A stretch of 64,000 bases of DNA from UBA7672 sp041166025 (GCA_041166025.1 JBEAMJ010000097.1:18194-82193), one strand, 5' to 3'. Counted from the first letter of the stretch, positions 1 through 8,385 are shown. The notes: a model not told the origin generated them from the sequence alone. Translations and numbers: made by a program.

Positions 1-183
1 CGGCTTCTGCGCCGCCAGCTCCTCCTGGAGCTTCTTCAGCCTTTCCATCTCGGCGGCAACCTTGGGATCGACCGCCGCCTGGGGCTGCACGGCTGCATCC
101 CCATCGCCTGCAACGACAGCTTCGCCGCCGCAGGCGGCAAGCGCCACCAGCGCAATCGGGAGCAGGACCTTCAGGCGAGCCAT
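1..183 (-). CDS. Putative lipoprotein, N-terminal part (runs off the left edge)
   Basis: The first 61 codons of a minus-strand gene are present. They start at the ATG complementary to 181-183. The N-terminus is a lipoprotein signal: Arg/Lys at residues 3-5, a hydrophobic stretch and the lipobox ALAAC ending at about residue 19. After the lipidated Cys comes a low-complexity Ala/Gly/Asp linker, then a charged Glu/Lys/Leu-rich stretch (about residues 46-61) that looks like the start of a coiled coil. The start overlaps the end of leuD by 13 bases, so the two are probably co-transcribed and translationally coupled. The function cannot be told from this fragment. Confidence 0.7.
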   Translation of the reverse strand, partial: MARLKVLLPIALVALAACGGEAVVAGDGDAAVQPQAAVDPKVAAEMERLKKLQEELAAQKP

Positions 184-776
184 GGCTGGGAAAGTTTCCG
201 CTGCTCTTCGAAACGGGAGATCTCGGCGCCATGCTGCAGCGTCTCGCCAATCTCGTCGAGGCCTGCGAGCAGGCTGGCCTTGCGGCCCTGGTCGATGTCG
301 AAACGATGCACCGCGCCATCCGGCGCCGTCACGGTTTGCGCCGCAAGGTCGATGTTGAACACATGGTTCGGACCGCCCGCCTGCGCCATCAGGCTGTCTA
401 CCGCCTCGCGCGTCAGAACGATCGGCAGGAGACCGTTCTTGAAGCAGTTGTTGTAGAAGATGTCGGCAAAGCTGGGCGCGATCACGACGCTGAGACCCTG
501 GTCCAGCAGCGCCCATGGCGCATGCTCGCGCGAGGAGCCGCAGCCGAAATTCTCCTTGGCGATCAGAATCGACGCGTTGAGGTAGGCTGGCCGGTTGAGC
601 ACGAAATCCGGATCAGGCGAGCCGTCCGGCCGCGTCTTGAGGTCATAGAACAGCCCCTTGGCCAGCCCCTCGCGCGAGACCGTCTTGAGGAACTGCTTCG
701 GGATGATCTGGTCGGTGTCGATGTTCGCGATCGGCAGCGGCGCAGCGGTTCCGGTGAGCTGGGTGAAGGCTTTCAT
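171..776 (-). CDS. leuD: 3-isopropylmalate dehydratase small subunit
   Basis: LeuD pairs with LeuC to isomerise 2-isopropylmalate to 3-isopropylmalate in leucine synthesis (cytoplasm). The 201-residue protein has the usual family length. It shows the N-terminal segment with IANIDTDQIIPKQFL (about residues 16-30) and the signature NFGCGSSREHAPWAL (76-90) of the swivelling aconitase small domain. The start at 776 was chosen because the family begins MKAFTQLTG. The open frame runs further upstream but that part has no family similarity. leuC is not in the window; leuB lies 1.4 kb away on the opposite strand, so the leu genes here are not one operon. Confidence 0.95.
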   Translation of the reverse strand: MKAFTQLTGTAAPLPIANIDTDQIIPKQFLKTVSREGLAKGLFYDLKTRPDGSPDPDFVLNRPAYLNASILIAKENFGCGSSREHAPWALLDQGLSVVIAPSFADIFYNNCFKNGLLPIVLTREAVDSLMAQAGGPNHVFNIDLAAQTVTAPDGAVHRFDIDQGRKASLLAGLDEIGETLQHGAEISRFEEQRKLSQPWLA

Positions 777-829
777 GGGCGCGGGTATCGCACGGACCGA
801 GAGGACCGTGAAGGCGCGGCGACGAACGC

Positions 830-1675
830 TCAGCCGCCCTCCCCGATCACCAGCGTCGGTATCCCGAGCGTTCCGTCCCGCACTGTGAACACCTTCGTTC
901 CGGCCCGCCGCCCGGCGCGGATCGAGGTTGTCGCAAAGCCCTGCGCCGTCAGCCGGGCGTGCGCCGCCGCGAGGTCCGGAACCCGCCAGGACAGGCCCCA
1001 CAGCCTGTCCGGCTGGTTGCCAAGCCCGGCCGACAGCCTGTGCGCCACTTCCACCGTCAGGCCGCCGATCCGGAAGAACATCAGGCGCATGTCCCAGTCG
1101 GGGTTGGACCGGTCGAGCGCCAGCCGCAGGCCCAGCCGCGCACCAAGGAGCGCCGCAGCCCGGTCAGGATTGGCGGTGTTGATCACGACATGGTCGAGGG
1201 CGGAAACCGTGTCTGCCTTGTGGGGCTTGTAGACCAGCGGATCAGGCGCCCTGCGCTGCAGGCAGAAGATGCGGACGCCATGCGTTGCGGCGTCATCGAG
1301 ACGCATGCGCGACCAGTAGCGCGCCCGGCCCGAGCCGGGATCGACGCTCTCGCTCTGCAGGATCTCGTCGGGCTTGAGCCCCCTGCGCTCAAACGTTGTC
1401 CGGTCGCCCGCGAGGTCGTCGCTGTGGAAGACCAGCGTCTTCAACCCCACCCCGTCCTGCTCGATCATCGCGTGCAGCCGTCGCGCCAGGGGTCCGCCGC
1501 CGGTGGGCGACATGATTTCCAGCGCCGTGTTCTCGAGCTGGAAGATCACCGTGGCCGACCCGCCCGGGTCGCTCGAGCGCCAGTCCGGCTCGCGTCCGAG
1601 CAAGGCCGAATAGGCGTTCTCGCCTTCATCGACCGATGGACACACGACAAGGACGTGATCGAGACCCGTGATCAT
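830..1675 (-). CDS. VOC-family (glyoxalase-like) protein with two modules
   Basis: The 281-residue protein contains two vicinal-oxygen-chelate modules. The first starts at residue 3 with LDHVLVVCPSVDEG and the second at about residue 145 with LDHVVINTANPDRAAAL. This is the paired beta-alpha-beta-beta-beta arrangement of glyoxalase/dioxygenase-fold enzymes, and the first half resembles the Glyoxalase_3-like group. The substrate cannot be predicted; related proteins are mostly uncharacterised. It is cytoplasmic, with no signal peptide. It sits upstream of leuD on the same strand with a 53-base gap, so read-through into leuD is possible. Confidence 0.75.
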   Translation of the reverse strand: MITGLDHVLVVCPSVDEGENAYSALLGREPDWRSSDPGGSATVIFQLENTALEIMSPTGGGPLARRLHAMIEQDGVGLKTLVFHSDDLAGDRTTFERRGLKPDEILQSESVDPGSGRARYWSRMRLDDAATHGVRIFCLQRRAPDPLVYKPHKADTVSALDHVVINTANPDRAAALLGARLGLRLALDRSNPDWDMRLMFFRIGGLTVEVAHRLSAGLGNQPDRLWGLSWRVPDLAAAHARLTAQGFATTSIRAGRRAGTKVFTVRDGTLGIPTLVIGEGG

Positions 1676-1823
1676 TCAGCTCGCGCTCAAATGCTGCAGA
1701 ACGACTCAAGCCTGCGCAGCTGCCGGCCATTTTCAGGCGCAATGCTCGAAGGCGCAAGCCAGCCTGCGAGCGCAGCACACAGCCAGGGCCTTTCGGGGGG
1801 GCGGTGATGGCGTCCACGCGCGT

Positions 1824-2030
1824 TTAGGGCGGGCGGCCCCTGGTGACCGTGTCGTTGCGGAAAATGCCCTCGAACACGAAGCCGAATCGCTCCGCTGCCT
1901 GCTTCGGGGCCATGTTGTCGCTGTTGCACTGCCACGCTTTGCGGCGCTGGCCCGTCACGGAGGCGTGCGCGGCCGTATCGACTGGCTCAAGTCGGACGAA
2001 CCGCCCCGGCCAGTGGCGCGAGCCCCGGCG
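1824..2030 (-). pseudogene. Remnant of a GNAT (RimJ/RimL-type) acetyltransferase
   Basis: On the minus strand one frame reads PGRFVRLEPVDTAAHA, the usual N-terminal strand of RimL-type acetyltransferases. It then jumps within a few residues to RKAWQCNSDNMAPKQAAERF and GFVFEGIFRNDTVTRGR, which is the C-terminal acetyl-CoA-binding part of the same family. About 110 central residues are therefore missing. A stop follows directly after TRGRPP, where about 20-25 more residues would be expected. This is a gene with an internal deletion and a lost C-terminus. The rest of the 461-base gap between the VOC gene and leuB (1676-1823 and 2031-2136) holds nothing I recognise except the leuB upstream region. 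Confidence 0.65.
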
Positions 2031-2136
2031 CGGCTTCTGGCGTCCATGTCGCAAGATCGCTGCGGCCGCGGGAGGCGGCGCCGGGGCGACCGCGGGCAAG
2101 ATTGCCTCACGCCGCGCCTCTGTTAAGACGCCCGAC

Positions 2137-3213
2137 ATGAGCAACACCCAGACGCTTCTTCTTCTTCCCGGCGACGGCATCGGTCCGGAAGTCACGGAAG
2201 AAGCCCGCCGCGTGGCGGCCCACGTCGCACCGGACCTCGCCATTGAGGAAGCCTTCTTCGGCGGCGTCTCGTATGATCATTTTGGCACGCCGCTGACTGA
2301 TGAGGTGATGGCCAGCGCCCACAAGGCCGACGCCATCCTGATGGGCGCAGTGGGCGGACCGGCCTGGGACGGCGTGGCGCGCGACAAGCGCCCCGAAGCT
2401 GCCCTCCTGCGGATCCGGAAGGAACTCGACGTCTACGCCAACCTGCGCCCCGCCTTCTGTTTCCCGGCTCTGGCCGGCGCCTCGGCGCTCAAGCGCGAGC
2501 TTGTCGAAGGCCTCGACATCATGATCGTGCGCGAGCTGACGTCCGGCGTCTATTTCGGTCAGCCCAAGACGATTGAGCAGCTGCCCAATGGCGAGCGCCG
2601 CGGCGTTGACACCCAGAGCTACACGACCTCCGAGATCCGCCGTGTCGCGGCCCGCGCCTTCGAACTCGCCCGTGGCCGGCCTCGCACCTCCAGATTTGCC
2701 GGCGTGCTGTCGTGTGAAAAATCCAATGTCATGGATTCCGGCCTGCTCTGGCGGGAGGAAGTGACGCGGCTCCATGCAGAACAGTATGCCGACGTGAAGC
2801 TCGATCACATGCTGGCCGACGCTGCCGCGATGCATCTCGTCAAGGCGCCCAAGGACATCAACGTCCTCCTCGCCGACAACCTGTTCGGCGACATTCTGTC
2901 AGATGAGGCCGCCATGCTCACCGGTTCCATCGGCATGTTGCCGTCGGCGGCGCTGGGCGATCCGGGCAAGCCGGGCCTTTACGAACCTGTCCACGGCTCG
3001 GCCCCCGACATCGCCGGCAAGGGTATCGCCAATCCGATCGCCGCGATCCTGTCGCTCGAGATGGCGATGCGCTGGAGCCTCGGCCGCGCCGACATTGCCG
3101 ACCTCATCTTTGCCGCCGTCGGCAAGGCGCTCGAGAATGGCGCGCGCACCGCTGACCTCGGCGGATCGATGAGCACGCGCCAGATGGCGGATGCGATCCT
3201 GAAACACCTCTGA
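2137..3213 (+). CDS. leuB: 3-isopropylmalate dehydrogenase
   Basis: LeuB oxidatively decarboxylates 3-isopropylmalate with NAD+ to give 4-methyl-2-oxopentanoate, the third step of leucine synthesis. The 358-residue protein has the isocitrate/isopropylmalate dehydrogenase hallmarks: LLPGDGIGPEV (about 9-18), the substrate Arg-rich helix LLRIRKELDVYANLRP, VRELTSGVYFG, the metal-site segment DNLFGDILSDEAAMLTGSIG, and the NAD-binding loop EPVHGSAPDIAGKGIANP. The start ATG at 2137 matches the family N-terminus; the longer open frame upstream overlaps the decayed GNAT gene. There is no obvious Shine-Dalgarno sequence. It ends directly against the convergent lipoprotein gene. Confidence 0.97.
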   Translation: MSNTQTLLLLPGDGIGPEVTEEARRVAAHVAPDLAIEEAFFGGVSYDHFGTPLTDEVMASAHKADAILMGAVGGPAWDGVARDKRPEAALLRIRKELDVYANLRPAFCFPALAGASALKRELVEGLDIMIVRELTSGVYFGQPKTIEQLPNGERRGVDTQSYTTSEIRRVAARAFELARGRPRTSRFAGVLSCEKSNVMDSGLLWREEVTRLHAEQYADVKLDHMLADAAAMHLVKAPKDINVLLADNLFGDILSDEAAMLTGSIGMLPSAALGDPGKPGLYEPVHGSAPDIAGKGIANPIAAILSLEMAMRWSLGRADIADLIFAAVGKALENGARTADLGGSMSTRQMADAILKHL

Positions 3214-3726
3214 TTACGGTCGCTTCGGCGGCGTGGTTTTTGCGATGCGTTCGCGCGCCTCCTCCATCCAGCCGGAGCTTTCCGGAAAAACGACATCACC
3301 GACCCAGAAAACGCCCCGGCACTTGGCCTTGGCCGCATCGTCCGCCGCCGTACCGACAAGGATCTCGCTGAAGGTCTGGTTGTCGTCCGACATGATCTCG
3401 GCGCCGTCGGGAGCATAGCGCGTGCGCATCCCGACCCTGACCGTGTTCTTCGCACAGTCGACGGTCATCGCGGGGTATTCCTGCCAGGCAACGTCCCTGC
3501 CCTCATGTTTCACCTCCCCCGGCATGTAGACGAAGCGCATCCGGAAGGTGGCGAGCGCCTCCTCCCGCACGCCCGGTTCGCTGACGAACACCGCAAACCG
3601 CTTGTCGGCCTGGTTCACCATCCGCCACGCCTTGAGGCTGGGATCGCCACCCGTCGACGCGCAGGCCGGCAGCAGGCCCAGAGCGGTCACGCTCCCAAGC
3701 ACCTTGATCCACGTCCCGATCGCCAT
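3214..3726 (-). CDS. Putative lipoprotein of unknown function
   Basis: The 170-residue protein begins MAIGTWIKVLGSVTALGLLP followed by the lipobox LLPACAS, so it is probably an exported lipoprotein. A ribosome binding site (GGGAGG, 5 bases before the ATG) fixes this start; the 27 residues upstream in frame are not a signal peptide. The mature part has two Cys (in VDCAKNT and AKCRGVF) that could form a disulphide. It ends in a basic Lys/Arg/Pro tail. I recognise no family. The layout resembles small CNP1-like or SH3-like periplasmic lipoproteins, but that is only a resemblance. It is convergent with leuB, with no spacer between the stop codons. Confidence 0.7.
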   Translation of the reverse strand: MAIGTWIKVLGSVTALGLLPACASTGGDPSLKAWRMVNQADKRFAVFVSEPGVREEALATFRMRFVYMPGEVKHEGRDVAWQEYPAMTVDCAKNTVRVGMRTRYAPDGAEIMSDDNQTFSEILVGTAADDAAKAKCRGVFWVGDVVFPESSGWMEEARERIAKTTPPKRP

Positions 3727-3793
3727 GTCGCCTCCCGCTTTCCGGTGGGTGAGATTACCCGCCGTGAGGTCTGAGGTGAAGACGTCCGGCGCC

Positions 3794-4171
3794 TCAGCTG
3801 TAATCACAGATGCGGCTCAGCTTGTTATCGCGCAGCTCGAACATGGTCGCCCCGCGAATCGAAACATGCTCGCCCGGCCTCACATGCTGGCCCAGTTCGG
3901 CGGCAGCGACGCCGGAGAACACCGTCTCCGCCGCCGCGCGCTGACCGTCGACCAGGATGGTCACAACCTCGTGTCGCCGCTCGCGGAAGGCCCGGGTCGT
4001 CGCCTCGATCACTTCGCGCATCTCGTCCTTGCCGGAAAGCCGGATCGACCCGCCCGGATTGGTCACAGTCTCGAATACCACATCGTCGGCGCAGCATTCG
4101 AGCATTCCATCGACGTCGTTGGAATTGTACCGGTCGACATAGCGTCGAACGAGGGTGGCAACGTCGGACAT
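3794..4171 (-). CDS. SnoaL-like / NTF2-fold protein
   Basis: This 125-residue protein has the NTF2/SnoaL layout: an N-terminal helix followed by RYVDRYNSNDVDGMLECCAD, a beta-rich middle with Arg/Glu-rich strands, and a final strand pair (GATMFELRDNKLSRICDYS). Such proteins bind or isomerise small hydrophobic substrates, but many have no known role. The start at 4171 is supported by a GGAG 6-7 bases upstream; the open frame continues for 50 codons without family similarity. It is probably a single gene divergent from the asd-like gene, with 218 bases between them for promoters. Confidence 0.75.
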   Translation of the reverse strand: MSDVATLVRRYVDRYNSNDVDGMLECCADDVVFETVTNPGGSIRLSGKDEMREVIEATTRAFRERRHEVVTILVDGQRAAAETVFSGVAAAELGQHVRPGEHVSIRGATMFELRDNKLSRICDYS

Positions 4172-4389
4172 CCAGACTCCTGAAGGGCGCGCAGCCGCAC
4201 GAATCGCTTCCGCATCCTCTAGGCCTGCGGACGGAATTGAGGCAACTGGACCCGGCATATCGGGCGAGGCGGTGGATACGCGCCGCCCGCCAAACGGGCT
4301 ACTGCGGCAAAGAAACCGCACGAATGTGACCAGAAGAGGACGAGGGCCATATCGGCCGCAGCGTCCGCCTGCCTGCCAGGGAGAACCCC

Positions 4390-5433
4390 ATGCCCCTCAA
4401 AGTCGCCGTTCTTGGCGCCACAACCATGGTCGGCCGGGAAATCCTCGGCATCCTTGCCGAGCGCGCCTTTCCGGCCGCCGACGTGATCGCCCTTACCTCC
4501 CGCAAGTCATTGGGCGCCGAGGTCAGCTATGGCGATGCGATCCTCAAGGCGAAGGACGTCGACGCGTTCGACTTCTCCAGCCTTGACCTCTGCTTCATGG
4601 CGACAGCCGACAGCGCCGCGCGCAAGTATGGCAATGCGATCGCCGCTGCCGGCTGCATCGTCATCGACACCTCCCGGGCCTTCCGCAATGATCCCCTGGT
4701 GCCGCTGCTCGTGCCTGAAGTGAACGCCGCAGCCATCGAGGGCTATGCCCGTCGCAACATCATCTCCGTACCGGACGGCGTCACCTGCCAGCTCGTGCGC
4801 ACGCTGAAGCCCCTGCATGAGGCCGCCGGTGTCGTGCGCGTCGTGGTGGCAACCTACCAGTCCGTCTCCGGAGAAGGCCAGCGCGCCATCGACGAGCTGT
4901 GGACCCAGACAAAGGGCATCTATGTCAACCAGGCGCCAGAACCCAAGGAGTTCCCACGCCAGATTGCCTTCAACGTGATCCCTTCAGTTGACGACGTCAT
5001 GGACGATGGCTTTACCGAGGAGGAATGGCGCATCGCCGCAGAGACCCGGAAGATCATCGACAACGACATTCAGGTGGTGGCGACCTGCGTGCGCGTGCCT
5101 ACCTTCGTCAGCGTCGGCGAGGCCGTCCATGTCGAGCTGGCCCAGCCCCTGCCCGCCGCCGAGGCGCGCGCGCTGCTGCGTGAATCTCCCGGCCTTCTGC
5201 TGATCGACCGCCGCGAGGAGGAAGACGGCTATGAGACGCCGATCGGCGCTGTCGGCGAATGGGCGACCTATGTCTGCCGCGTGCGGGATGATCCCACTGT
5301 CGAGAACGGCCTCGCCATGTGGATTGTCGCCGACGACCTGCGCAACGGCGCCGCCATGTGCGCCGTGCAGTGCGCTGAACTCCTGCTCAACCGCGGCGTG
5401 TTCGCCGCGGCGCTGGGCGCGGACGATAGCTGA
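4390..5433 (+). CDS. Aspartate-semialdehyde dehydrogenase homologue lacking catalytic Cys and His
   Basis: The 347-residue protein aligns end to end with aspartate-semialdehyde dehydrogenase (ASADH), which makes L-aspartate-4-semialdehyde for Lys, Thr, Met and DAP synthesis. It keeps an N-terminal Rossmann fold (VLGATTMVGREIL), FRNDPLVPLLVPEVN, the active-site Gln in ATYQSVSGEG (Gln157) and the C-terminal ENGLAMW region. The catalytic motif, NPNCST in normal enzymes, here reads VPDGVT: Gly130 replaces the nucleophilic Cys. The GHSE motif holding the catalytic His reads SVGE, with Val242 instead of His. Cys133 lies three residues off. It therefore should not work as ordinary ASADH; USG-1-type inactive paralogues are a known precedent. 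The flanks are intact, so this is not a frameshift. Confidence 0.85.
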   Translation: MPLKVAVLGATTMVGREILGILAERAFPAADVIALTSRKSLGAEVSYGDAILKAKDVDAFDFSSLDLCFMATADSAARKYGNAIAAAGCIVIDTSRAFRNDPLVPLLVPEVNAAAIEGYARRNIISVPDGVTCQLVRTLKPLHEAAGVVRVVVATYQSVSGEGQRAIDELWTQTKGIYVNQAPEPKEFPRQIAFNVIPSVDDVMDDGFTEEEWRIAAETRKIIDNDIQVVATCVRVPTFVSVGEAVHVELAQPLPAAEARALLRESPGLLLIDRREEEDGYETPIGAVGEWATYVCRVRDDPTVENGLAMWIVADDLRNGAAMCAVQCAELLLNRGVFAAALGADDS

Positions 5434-5462
5434 CCTGCACGCCCCCACGGCATTGCCGCAGG

Positions 5463-6557
5463 CTAGGGAAAGATCGTCATGAACAGGAAGACCGCGAACA
5501 GGACGAGGTGAACAGCCCCCTGCAGGATCGTCGTCCGCCCTGTCCCCAGCGACAGCACAGCGACCACGATGGTGAGCGCAAGCAGGACGGTCGACTTTGG
5601 ATCGATGCCAAGCGACAGGGGCAGACCCATCGCAATCGAGAGGGCCGCCACGACGGGGATTGTCAGTCCGATCGTCGCGAGCGCAGACCCGAGGGCGAGA
5701 TTGAGCGATGTCTGCAGGCGGTTGGCGCGGGCCGCATTGTAGGCGGCCAGGCTTTCCGGTGCGAGCACAAGCCCCGAGATGAGGATGCCGACAATGGCCT
5801 GCGGCGCCCCGACGGTCGCAACGGCGCTTTCAACGGCCGGCGCCAGGGCTTTCGCGAGGGCCACCACCGCCACGAGACATACCAGCAGCAGCGCCATGCT
5901 GATGCCCGCCGCCCGCGCCGATGGCGGCGGCGCGTGATGACTTTCCTCGCTGACTTTTTCGGCCGGGAGGAAATAGTCGCGATGCCGGACAGTCTGCACA
6001 AGCAGGAAGGTGCCATAGAGGATCAGCGACACCACGCCGACGAAGGCCAGCTGGGTGGAGGTGTAGTTGGGGCCGGCAACGCTCGTCGTGTAGTTCGGCA
6101 GGACAAGCGTCAGCACGGCGAGCACGCACAGCACGGCAAGGGCTGCGCTGACGCCGAATTGCACGAAACCCTGCTCGCGATGGCGCGTCGCGCCGGCGAG
6201 GATGCATAGACCCACCACGAAATTGAGGATGATCATCACGGCCGCGAAGACTGCGTCCCGGGCGATAACCGCCCCACCCGACGTCGCGCTCAGCATCATC
6301 GATACGATGAGCGCCACTTCTATGACGGTGACTGCAAGGGCCAGGACCAGCGTGCCGAAGGGCTCGCCGATGCGATGGGCGACCACTTCGGCATGATGCA
6401 CAGCGGTCACCACGGTCGCCACCAGGACCGCCGCAACGATAGCCGTCAGGACGCTCGCCGCCGCACCAGGACCCTCGCCCGCGTAGGCGGCAACCGTCAC
6501 CGCGACCGCTATTGCCGGCGTCGCCAGCGTCCAGAGCGGCGTTCTTGCTGACGTCAT
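5463..6557 (-). CDS. chaA: Calcium/proton antiporter, ChaA type
   Basis: The 364-residue inner-membrane protein has about eleven hydrophobic segments and belongs to the Ca2+:cation antiporter (CaCA) superfamily. The two repeated ion-binding alpha segments are visible: GEPFGTLVLALAVTVIEVAL (about residues 63-82) and LVLAPESLAAYNAARAN (about 265-281) followed by LQTSLNLALGSALATIGLTI. The acidic residues in these segments carry the ion. A cytoplasmic loop with His and Glu (EKVSEESHHAPPP) separates the halves. ChaA-type proteins extrude Ca2+ or Na+/K+ in exchange for H+, mainly at alkaline pH. It is convergent with the asd-like gene and divergent from rarD. Confidence 0.88.
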   Translation of the reverse strand: MTSARTPLWTLATPAIAVAVTVAAYAGEGPGAAASVLTAIVAAVLVATVVTAVHHAEVVAHRIGEPFGTLVLALAVTVIEVALIVSMMLSATSGGAVIARDAVFAAVMIILNFVVGLCILAGATRHREQGFVQFGVSAALAVLCVLAVLTLVLPNYTTSVAGPNYTSTQLAFVGVVSLILYGTFLLVQTVRHRDYFLPAEKVSEESHHAPPPSARAAGISMALLLVCLVAVVALAKALAPAVESAVATVGAPQAIVGILISGLVLAPESLAAYNAARANRLQTSLNLALGSALATIGLTIPVVAALSIAMGLPLSLGIDPKSTVLLALTIVVAVLSLGTGRTTILQGAVHLVLFAVFLFMTIFP

Positions 6558-6690
6558 GCGTTGCGGACCTCGGATCGCCGGAAGCGGGTGGCCGCAATAG
6601 CAACTCGCTGGTCACCGCCCGAAATGACAGGTCTGTCAGCCTGAGAGAAATTCTCCGACACCGTTGAGAAACTATCGCCTCCGCCTCGGG

Positions 6691-6719
6691 TTACGGCTCG
6701 CCGAAAACCGGCCTATCTA
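6691..6719 (+). promoter_or_regulatory. Putative promoter of rarD (leaderless)
   Basis: TTACGG (6691-6696) and TATCTA (6714-6719) are separated by 17 bases. The -10-like hexamer ends 6 bases before the rarD ATG at 6726, so transcription would start at or within a base of the initiation codon. No Shine-Dalgarno sequence precedes the ATG, which agrees with a leaderless mRNA. This is inferred from sequence only. Confidence 0.45.
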
Positions 6720-6725
6720 CGCCCA

Positions 6726-7634
6726 ATGCCCCCGAACATGGGAATGAACGCAGAAACGCGCGCGGGATTGTTCGCCGCCATGGCCGCCTACGGCCTGTGG
6801 GGCTTCCTGCCGCTCTACTTCCAGCTCCTCGGCGACACGCCGCCGCTGGTCATCCTGGCGCATCGGATCGTCTGGTCGGCGCCCACGGCTCTGGTCCTGA
6901 TTGTCGCGGCCGGAAAGTGGGGCGAGTTCGCAGGCGTCCTGCGTACGCCGCGCATGCTGCTCACCCTGCTTGGCTCCTCGATCGCCATTGCGGCCAACTG
7001 GACGATCTACATCTGGGCCGTCACCAATGAGCGCGTGCTCGAAGGCAGCCTCGGCTACTACATCAATCCCCTTATCGTCTTTCTCTTCGCCGCCCTGTTC
7101 TTCGGCGAGCGCTTCCGCCCGCTCCAGCTTCTCGCCGTCGGCATGGCCGCAGCCGGGGTGCTCAACCAGACGCTGGTCGTGGGCGAATTCCCCTGGGTCT
7201 CGCTCTCGCTGGCCTTTTCGTTCGCGATCTATGGCGCGATCCGCAAGACCACGGATATCGACAGCCGCATCGGCTTTGGCATGGAGGCGCTGCTGCTCTT
7301 CGCGCCCGCCCTCGCCTATCTTGTCTTTTTCCTGCCGCCGGGCGTTGCGGCCTTCGGCTCCGGCGAGCCCGTTTATGTCACGCTCCTGCTCCTGGCCGGA
7401 CCGCTCACCGCCACCCCGCTGATCCTCTTCGCCATCGGCGCCCGCAGGCTGCGGCTCTCCACTCTCGGCATCCTGCAATACATCGCCCCCAGCGTGCAGT
7501 TCGTGATCGCCATCGCCATGGGCGAGCCGTTCACGCCGGGCCACGCCGTCACCTTCGGCCTGATCTGGACGGGGGTTCTTGTCTTCACCCTCGCCGGCCG
7601 CCGGCCGCGCCTCGTCGCGCCGGCCGCCGACTGA
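6726..7634 (+). CDS. rarD: EamA-family transporter, RarD type
   Basis: The 302-residue inner-membrane protein has about ten transmembrane helices in two EamA repeats. The N-terminus (GLFAAMAAYGLWGFLPLYFQ) and the motif AHRIVWSAP are typical of the RarD branch of the drug/metabolite transporter superfamily. RarD proteins were linked to chloramphenicol sensitivity, but their physiological substrate is not established. The start at 6726 lies directly behind a -10-like element, with alternative ATGs at 6738 and 6744. A strong hairpin follows 8 bases after the stop. Confidence 0.85.
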   Translation: MPPNMGMNAETRAGLFAAMAAYGLWGFLPLYFQLLGDTPPLVILAHRIVWSAPTALVLIVAAGKWGEFAGVLRTPRMLLTLLGSSIAIAANWTIYIWAVTNERVLEGSLGYYINPLIVFLFAALFFGERFRPLQLLAVGMAAAGVLNQTLVVGEFPWVSLSLAFSFAIYGAIRKTTDIDSRIGFGMEALLLFAPALAYLVFFLPPGVAAFGSGEPVYVTLLLLAGPLTATPLILFAIGARRLRLSTLGILQYIAPSVQFVIAIAMGEPFTPGHAVTFGLIWTGVLVFTLAGRRPRLVAPAAD

Positions 7635-7642
7635 GAAGAAAA

Positions 7643-7671
7643 GTCCCCGCAGGACGCAATCCTGCGGGGAC
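7643..7671. terminator. Strong hairpin after rarD, possible terminator
   Basis: A perfect 12-bp stem (7643-7654 with 7660-7671) closes a five-base loop CGCAA. There is no T tract on the plus strand, so it may act as an mRNA 3' end stabiliser for rarD. On the minus strand the stem is followed by TTTTCTTCT, which would fit a factor-independent terminator for transcription coming from the right. Confidence 0.6.
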
Positions 7672-7998
7672 GAGGGAGGTGATTTGCCATGCGAAGTCGC
7701 GGAGAGCGATTTCGCAGTCTTCTTCGCAAGTCCCGCGCCAGTCGGCAGCCGCCGGCCTTAACCCCAATTCTCCAGCATCTGTGCGCTGCGGGACGCTTGG
7801 CATTAAGGATTGTCTTAAGAATTAGGGCCGAGAATCATTGACTGGCACAGCCACGGGCATTTTTCGTACATCGCGGAAAAGCCAGTGGCCGGCTTCACGT
7901 GCAGGAAACCCTGAACGTGGTCTACGCAAGGTGAAGGTCAGACCGCGGGGGCGGCGCGCTGCAGAGGCGCGGCAGGCGACCAGGGTTGAGGCAGGACA
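7672..7998. other. Intergenic region between rarD and the HPt gene
   Basis: This 327-base stretch has no convincing gene; the short open frames in it have no start signals or family similarity. A TTGACT at about 7839 lies 160 bases before the next gene, but no good -10 element follows. A CACGTG...ACGTG pair near 7898-7920 could be a weak operator. It probably carries the promoter and leader of the HPt-like gene. Confidence 0.4.
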
Positions 7999-8385
7999 AT
8001 GAGCGCATCAGCAGATCCCATGCAGTCGCCCGAATGGGAAGAAGCGCGGCTTGCCTGGTACGAGCAGGCCCGCGCGCAGCTCGAGACCCTGCATCAGGCC
8101 ATCAACGGGGCGACGCCTGGGGCCCTCGCGCTGGAAACCATCTACGCCCCCATGCACGACATGGCCGGCCTCGCGGGTGTCTTTGGCTACGACATGCTCG
8201 GCAAGATTGCTCGCAGCCTGATCGAGACGCTGCGCAAGGGCCCAAATCCGCTCGATGCGCGCATGCTGATGGTTGCGAAGGCTCACCTCTCCGCGCTGGT
8301 CGCCCTCCACGCCAAGGATGTCCGTGGCGACGGCGGCCCGCAGGGTGTCGCCATTCTCTCGAAGCTGGCCAGCATCCACGCCTGA
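7999..8385 (+). CDS. HPt-like phosphotransfer protein
   Basis: The 128-residue, mostly helical protein contains PMHDMAGLAGVFGYDMLGKI at about residues 51-70. This matches the histidine-phosphotransfer (HPt) helix of alphaproteobacterial relays, where the pattern is H-D/N-L-x-G-x-G-x-x-F-G-Y-P-L; His53 would be the phosphorylated residue. A Shine-Dalgarno-like AGGCAGGAC precedes the ATG. HPt proteins pass phosphate between hybrid kinases and response regulators; no kinase or regulator is nearby, so the partner is elsewhere. It is followed 70 bases later by a phosphatase gene on the same strand and may be co-transcribed with it. Confidence 0.65.
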   Translation: MSASADPMQSPEWEEARLAWYEQARAQLETLHQAINGATPGALALETIYAPMHDMAGLAGVFGYDMLGKIARSLIETLRKGPNPLDARMLMVAKAHLSALVALHAKDVRGDGGPQGVAILSKLASIHA

